Positions 60,884 through 64,000 of a stretch of DNA of 64,000 nt are shown here, piece by piece. The notes under the pieces were generated by a model that saw nothing but the letters and a program-made list of their open reading frames with translations, ran no database searches and was not told where the DNA came from. Made by a program: the position numbers and the translations under genes. Position 1 is the stretch's first letter. Each line of letters opens with the position of its first letter. The stretch is from an uncultured Acidobacteriaceae bacterium (lineage in GTDB: Bacteria; Acidobacteriota; Terriglobia; Terriglobales; Acidobacteriaceae): positions 62,001 to 126,000 of the forward strand of contig CAINJJ010000054.1 of assembly GCA_903849645.1 (NCBI GenBank), given 5' to 3'.

Positions 60884-61264
60884 ATGGCAGTGAAAGGCCT
60901 CAAGGATTCGCAGGACAGCGTACCGCCCCAGCACCACACGCCCACCCCGGCCGTCAATTTTTCCATTTGTCTGTTTTTCACGAGCACAGCGATCCCTATT
61001 TGCGGCCCCGGCTATAGCGTGCCCAACGGAGCAACCGTGCGTGTAAGGGCCGCCACTTCCACGCAGGGCAACAATATCTATGGGTGCAAAACGGCTGTCT
61101 ACCGCGAAGCCCTACTTGCCAATGGAATGACCAACAGTTACCAGGGCGACCCGCTCAGCCCCGACACGGAAATCATTTACCCCGTAACGAACCTGGCACA
61201 AATTTGGGCAGTAGGTTCACCCGGCGACGGTATCACGATCAGCGTTCGAGCCAACCCCAGCTAA
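60884..61264 (+). CDS. Small beta-rich virion protein (vertex/decoration candidate)
   Basis: 126 residues. 'VPNGATVRVRAATSTQGNNIYGCKTAVYREALLANG' and 'DPLSPDTEIIYPVTNLAQIWAVGSPGDGITISVRANP' look like a single beta-sandwich, similar in layout to small capsid decoration or penton proteins of other phages. No membrane span. Directly follows capsid and lysozyme genes. The role is inferred from position and strand pattern only. Confidence 0.5.
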   Translation: MAVKGLKDSQDSVPPQHHTPTPAVNFSICLFFTSTAIPICGPGYSVPNGATVRVRAATSTQGNNIYGCKTAVYREALLANGMTNSYQGDPLSPDTEIIYPVTNLAQIWAVGSPGDGITISVRANPS

Positions 61265-61274
61265 AGGAGCAACC

Positions 61275-61436
61275 ATGTCAATTCTGAGCGAACTGAAGAA
61301 ACTGGCAGGAACCAAGAAGCGGCGCCACCACCCCAAGAAGAAGGCCAAGGCCAAGGCGCGCGCCAAGGGACCGAAGCCCTCCAAACGCATGCCTAAGGCA
61401 CTCCGTGAGTACTGGGAGAAGAAGCGGAAGCGCTAG
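61275..61436 (+). CDS. Very basic 53-residue protein
   Basis: AAAGGAG lies 6 bp before the ATG. The product starts 'MSILSELKKLAGTKKRRHHPKKK' in parts and continues with Lys/Arg/Ala repeats to 'LREYWEKKRKR'; over 40% of residues are Lys or Arg. A DNA-condensing or DNA-binding virion protein is likely. Confidence 0.65.
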   Translation: MSILSELKKLAGTKKRRHHPKKKAKAKARAKGPKPSKRMPKALREYWEKKRKR

Positions 61437-61582
61437 CGCGCAGGCTTCGGCTCTGACCAATGGAGCGGAGCATCGAGAAACTTCATGATCCGGTCGACCC
61501 CAATGCTGTTGACGCAAAGGAAAACGGCCACAAGGACGACCGGAAAAAGCGCCATGCATAGAACTTTGGTTCTTGATTTCAT
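61433..61582 (-). CDS. Possible minus-strand 49-residue membrane protein
   Basis: The only credible minus-strand frame in the element. The product has one clear span ('VLCMALFPVVLVAVFLCV') after a basic start 'MKSRTK'. It fills the 172-bp gap between two plus-strand genes and its stop overlaps the end of the basic-protein gene. No ribosome-binding site is evident, so it may be spurious. Confidence 0.3.
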   Translation of the reverse strand: MKSRTKVLCMALFPVVLVAVFLCVNSIGVDRIMKFLDAPLHWSEPKPAR

Positions 61583-61608
61583 GCCGGGAATTGTAGCACG
61601 GAGACGGA

Positions 61609-62070
61609 ATGGCTAACCCAATCGAAGACGCAGAAGGGCTCATTTCGATAGCAGCTATAGTCGGCCTCATGTTGGCTGCTTATTTGCTCTATGAAAAGTT
61701 TTTCGGGGCCAAGAAGCCAGACGCTCCAAACCCCGACGGCCCCGGAAAACTCCCAGCCTGGATGACCGGCAGCGGATTCGACGCGATGCTTGCCGGAGCA
61801 GGTAAGGCGGTCGACAGCGCGGCCCTAGGGGTGGCAGATGCGACCGGACTTAACTATGTGCAGCAAGGGCTCCAGTGGGCAACGCCGATCCCCGCGTACT
61901 TCGACACCACACAATATCCGCCATCGACCGTGACCCCGGATAAGTCAGGGCAAAGCATTCCTGATCCAAACGCTTCAACTCCCGGGTTCTGGGGCGGTAT
62001 GCAGCAGTGGCTGGACAAGTACGGCATGGGGCAGCCAGAGGTTCCCTACTACGGCCCAGCAATCGGCTAG
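61609..62070 (+). CDS. Single-span membrane protein of the virion module
   Basis: 153 residues. One span near the N terminus ('ISIAAIVGLMLAAYLLYEKFF', about residues 12-32), then a Pro/Gly-rich soluble part ending 'GQPEVPYYGPAIG'. GGAGACGGA precedes the start. Probably an internal-membrane or vertex-associated virion protein; not recognised by family. Confidence 0.6.
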   Translation: MANPIEDAEGLISIAAIVGLMLAAYLLYEKFFGAKKPDAPNPDGPGKLPAWMTGSGFDAMLAGAGKAVDSAALGVADATGLNYVQQGLQWATPIPAYFDTTQYPPSTVTPDKSGQSIPDPNASTPGFWGGMQQWLDKYGMGQPEVPYYGPAIG

Positions 62071-62081
62071 GAGAGAAAACC

Positions 62082-62273
62082 ATGAACAACACACTCGAAT
62101 CTGTTGTCACGTTCGGAGCCCTCGCAGTGATCGCGCTGATCCTGCTCTCGTTCTGGCAGAAGGCCGCGGCCCAGAACGCGGCCGCCCAGGTGGCGCTCAC
62201 CAAGCAAAGAGGCTACACCAGCCTTGAAACGATGTTCGGCCAGGACATCAGCAACTATCTCTTTCAGAACTGA
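62082..62273 (+). CDS. Small membrane protein
   Basis: 63 residues. Span 'VVTFGALAVIALILLSFWQ' (about residues 8-26) followed by an amphipathic 'AAAQNAAAQVALTKQRGYTSLETMF' helix. AGGAGAG precedes the start. Likely an internal-membrane virion protein. Confidence 0.6.
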   Translation: MNNTLESVVTFGALAVIALILLSFWQKAAAQNAAAQVALTKQRGYTSLETMFGQDISNYLFQN

Positions 62274-62281
62274 GGCGGACC

Positions 62282-62974
62282 ATGGCGAAGTCAGACACCA
62301 GTAACACGCTGCTCACGGTCGGAGTACTCGCCGGCGGCGGCCTGCTCGCTTATATGATCCTGCCCAAGCTGGGGAAGTCTGGCAGCGTCTTTGCCGCGCC
62401 CAAGACGGGCGGCGTCGTCGGCGGCATCACCCCCGGCCCGCAGGACAACTCGATCCTCCAGCAGATCCTCAACGCGCTCAAGCAGCAGCAAAAGAGCAGC
62501 GCCCTACCCGGCAGCGCCGCGCCCAAGACCTTTGCGCCCGCCACCGGCCCGGCGCAGAAGTTCAGCTTCCCCGGCACCGGAGCCACAAAGCAAACCATCG
62601 AGCCCACCGGCTATGAGGGCCTTTTTTCCATTCCCAAGGTAGACACCACCATGGGGCAGGTGGGACTGGTCGACACCTCATGGAGCGAGGCGATAAACCC
62701 CGGTGACTTCAACTCGGCGGTGGGCGGCGACGTCCTGCCCAACCTGCAAGACATATTCGGCCAGGAGTCCTATAACGTCAGCCTCGCCGATCAGGGCTAC
62801 GCCGAGACTCAGGGAGACACCACGCTCTACCAGCTGGACCAGATGAGCAGCTTTGACGACTCGAGCCAAAGCAGCTTCGATAACAGCTACTACAACAGCT
62901 ACTACGACGCCGGCGGCGGCATCTCGAGCGACTGGAACGGGGCCTGGGAACCGGTCCCCTACGGAAACGATTAA
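62282..62974 (+). CDS. Membrane protein with Ser/Tyr/Asp-rich C terminus
   Basis: 230 residues. One span at the start ('TLLTVGVLAGGGLLAYMILPK', residues 9-29), a Pro/Gln linker, then a long soluble acidic region rich in Ser, Tyr and Asp ('FDDSSQSSFDNSYYNSYYD'). The arrangement suits a protein anchored in the viral membrane and reaching toward the capsid. Not recognised. Confidence 0.6.
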   Translation: MAKSDTSNTLLTVGVLAGGGLLAYMILPKLGKSGSVFAAPKTGGVVGGITPGPQDNSILQQILNALKQQQKSSALPGSAAPKTFAPATGPAQKFSFPGTGATKQTIEPTGYEGLFSIPKVDTTMGQVGLVDTSWSEAINPGDFNSAVGGDVLPNLQDIFGQESYNVSLADQGYAETQGDTTLYQLDQMSSFDDSSQSSFDNSYYNSYYDAGGGISSDWNGAWEPVPYGND

Positions 62975-62990
62975 ACCCAAAGGAGCAATC

Positions 62991-63182
62991 ATGGAAGAGC
63001 ATCTCATCAAACTCGTCGCCCGCCTCACCGTCGTGGCGGTCATTGCGTACATCGTGGCCTCGGCCGTGGGCAAGCGCGAACAGATCACCGAAAGCGCGGC
63101 CCCCAAGAAGATGAAGGCCAAGGGCGATGTGTGGCAAACGCCCGTCGCCGTCTTCCCCTCCGCAGACAGCCAGTGGTACTAG
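62991..63182 (+). CDS. Small membrane protein
   Basis: 63 residues. Span 'LIKLVARLTVVAVIAYIVASAVG' then a short basic region and 'VWQTPVAVFPSADSQWY'. AAAGGAG lies 6 bp upstream. Probable virion membrane component. Confidence 0.6.
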   Translation: MEEHLIKLVARLTVVAVIAYIVASAVGKREQITESAAPKKMKAKGDVWQTPVAVFPSADSQWY

Positions 63183-63189
63183 GTCGGGC

Positions 63190-63423
63190 ATGATAGAGCA
63201 CTGGGAGGTCTTCGTTGCGGTGGTGATCTTCGGCCTCGGAAACGGCGGCCTGCTTCTCTATGCCTTGGGGAGCATGAAGACCACCAACAACGAACACGCC
63301 CGGCGGCTTGACAGGCACGACGGCCGCATCACCATCAATGAGGAAAAGCTCGCCATGCTGCGCACCGACGTTGGGACTCTCCGCGGCCGCCTGGAGCATA
63401 AGGGATGGGAGGAAGTGCAGTGA
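63190..63423 (+). CDS. Small membrane protein with coiled coil
   Basis: 77 residues. N-terminal span 'VFVAVVIFGLGNGGLLLYALG' followed by a charged helix 'NEHARRLDRHDGRITINEEKLAMLRTDVGTLRGRLEHKG' with heptad-like spacing. This shape fits a spanin-like or holin-regulator protein. It overlaps the next gene by 4 bp (GTGA). Confidence 0.5.
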   Translation: MIEHWEVFVAVVIFGLGNGGLLLYALGSMKTTNNEHARRLDRHDGRITINEEKLAMLRTDVGTLRGRLEHKGWEEVQ

Positions 63424-63617
63424 GGAACTGGAAAACGACTCTTCAATCTGTGCTTACCGTTCTGATTGCCATCGGGACCTATTGCGCCGTGACGCCCGGC
63501 CAGGTGATTCCCCAGCACATCGCGCAATACGTTTTCTTCGGGACCGGGCTGGCAAAGATGCTGCTCGGGCTCACCCAGAAAGACGGGCAAGGCCCGCCGC
63601 CCACCGCAACAGCGTAA
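63420..63617 (+). CDS. Holin-like membrane protein
   Basis: 65 residues from a GTG. 'RNWKTTLQSVLTVLIAIGTYC' and 'QYVFFGTGLAKMLLGLTQKDG' give two hydrophobic segments. The start 'NWKTTL' and the end 'LGLxxKDG' match a common small phage membrane protein often placed in lysis cassettes. A holin role is an inference from shape and position. Confidence 0.55.
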   Translation: MRNWKTTLQSVLTVLIAIGTYCAVTPGQVIPQHIAQYVFFGTGLAKMLLGLTQKDGQGPPPTATA

Positions 63618-63626
63618 AGGAGCATC

Positions 63627-63983
63627 ATGCGTAATCGAATCCTGCTCGCGTCCCTCACCCTCATGCTTTTCACCGTGGCCGGCTGCTCCAACTGGGAGCG
63701 GCAGACCTTTCAAGCGCTCTCGGCGTCCAAGGCCGTCATTGACCAGGCACAGGCCGATTACGAAACGGGCAAGCTACCCCACAGCCAGCTCACCTATGAC
63801 GCAGTGAACAAAGCCAAGGCCGCGCAGACCTCGGCGGTCGAAGGCATGATTACGTTCGAGCAGCTCAAGGCCACCAACGCCACCGCCGGCGCGCTTGCCA
63901 AGGCACAAGGCGACGTAGCCGTCATCCTCGCAGACCTGCCCGGTCTCATCACCGCGATCAAATCGCTTTATGGAGGCAAGTAA
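63627..63983 (+). CDS. Small lipoprotein of the lysis module
   Basis: 118 residues. The signal peptide ends in the lipobox 'TVAGC', so the host LspA should process it to a lipoprotein. The mature part is a long Ala/Lys/Gln-rich helix ('FQALSASKAVIDQAQADYETGKLPHSQLTYDAVNKAKAAQTSAVEGMITFEQLKA'). It could be an outer-membrane spanin subunit or a virion component. AAAGGAG precedes it. Confidence 0.6.
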   Translation: MRNRILLASLTLMLFTVAGCSNWERQTFQALSASKAVIDQAQADYETGKLPHSQLTYDAVNKAKAAQTSAVEGMITFEQLKATNATAGALAKAQGDVAVILADLPGLITAIKSLYGGK

Positions 63984-63984
63984 C

Positions 63985-64000
63985 ATGGCCAAGCCAAAGA
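63985..64000 (+). CDS. Start of a further element gene (cut by the window edge)
   Basis: An ATG follows the lipoprotein gene by 1 bp and reads Met-Ala-Lys-Pro-Lys before the sequence ends. GGAGGC lies 8 bp upstream. It shows that the element continues to the right. Confidence 0.5.

Larger units (their letters stand above)
51482..64000. mobile_element. Integrated tailless double-jelly-roll virus (PM2/FLiP-like), left part
   Basis: About 12.5 kb of short genes, nearly all on the plus strand and many with ATGA overlaps, unlike the host genes on the left. Hallmarks are an HUH Rep, an SSB-like protein, an FtsK/HerA-type ATPase, a candidate double-jelly-roll capsid protein, a GH24 lysozyme, at least seven small single-span membrane proteins, a holin-like protein and a lipoprotein. 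PM2-like viruses are known to combine rolling-circle Rep, packaging ATPase and a double-jelly-roll capsid around an internal membrane. No terminase, portal, tail or integrase gene was seen. The left edge is placed after the bifunctional nuclease gene; the right edge is outside the window. Confidence 0.75.

Noticed and set aside
51627..64000. Tailed prophage
   Set aside because: No terminase, portal, protease, tail or tape-measure gene is visible across 12.5 kb.

Overview
The window looks like the chromosome of an Acidobacteriota bacterium, probably class Terriglobia / family Acidobacteriaceae. That is an inference. It rests on the high GC content, a hopanoid squalene cassette (hpnC-hpnD-hpnE), a BrxA/B-type bacilliredoxin, Gram-negative envelope genes (lspA, TonB-like protein, Sec, Tat and lipoprotein signals), flagellar genes, and short palindromes in the intergenic DNA. 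No rRNA, tRNA or CRISPR array was recognised.

Region 1 (1-13.1 kb) is housekeeping and secreted metabolism: the end of a zinc alcohol dehydrogenase, hpnC-hpnD-hpnE in one operon, a HAD phosphatase, a secreted amidohydrolase, a myo-inositol oxygenase, a secreted M1 aminopeptidase, and ileS-lspA. Region 2 (13.1-33 kb) holds a TonB-like protein, a GH3 beta-glucosidase, two unknown secreted proteins, thiE, two APC amino-acid permeases, a Phd/VapC-type toxin-antitoxin pair with a clear operator, a bacilliredoxin, murB, a TMEM175-type channel, a modABC molybdate importer, thrC-thrB, trxA and lexA.

Region 3 (33.3-46.8 kb) is a motility block: an OmpR-type response regulator, a sigma-54 activator that lacks its DNA-binding domain (FlgR-like), then flgB-flgC-fliE-fliF-fliG-fliH-fliI-fliJ-fliK-flgD-flgE. 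A sigma-54 promoter lies directly before fliK. Region 4 (46.8-51.5 kb) holds a hot-dog thioesterase, a threonine-dehydratase-like enzyme, a Tat-exported superoxide dismutase, a lipoprotein cytochrome c, miaB and a bifunctional nuclease.

Region 5 (51.5-64 kb, running off the right edge) is the notable part. It is about 12.5 kb of short, tightly coupled genes that I read as an integrated tailless, membrane-containing virus related to the PM2 (Corticoviridae) / FLiP (Finnlakeviridae) / double-jelly-roll lineage. It encodes a Rep_1-type HUH rolling-circle initiator, an OB-fold-like single-strand-binding protein, a GIY-YIG nuclease, an FtsK/HerA-type packaging ATPase, a candidate double-jelly-roll major capsid protein, a small beta-rich vertex or decoration candidate, a GH24 lysozyme with an N-terminal membrane anchor, a string of single-span membrane proteins, a very basic 53-residue protein, a holin-like protein and a small lipoprotein. 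No terminase, portal or tail gene and no integrase was seen. Early genes (51.6-58.9 kb) and late structural and lysis genes (59.1-64 kb) are separated by a 164-bp control region. That region has two copies of the palindrome CGCTATAGCG, and a third copy lies at the 5' end of rep, close to a phiX174-like ACTTGATA nick-site match.
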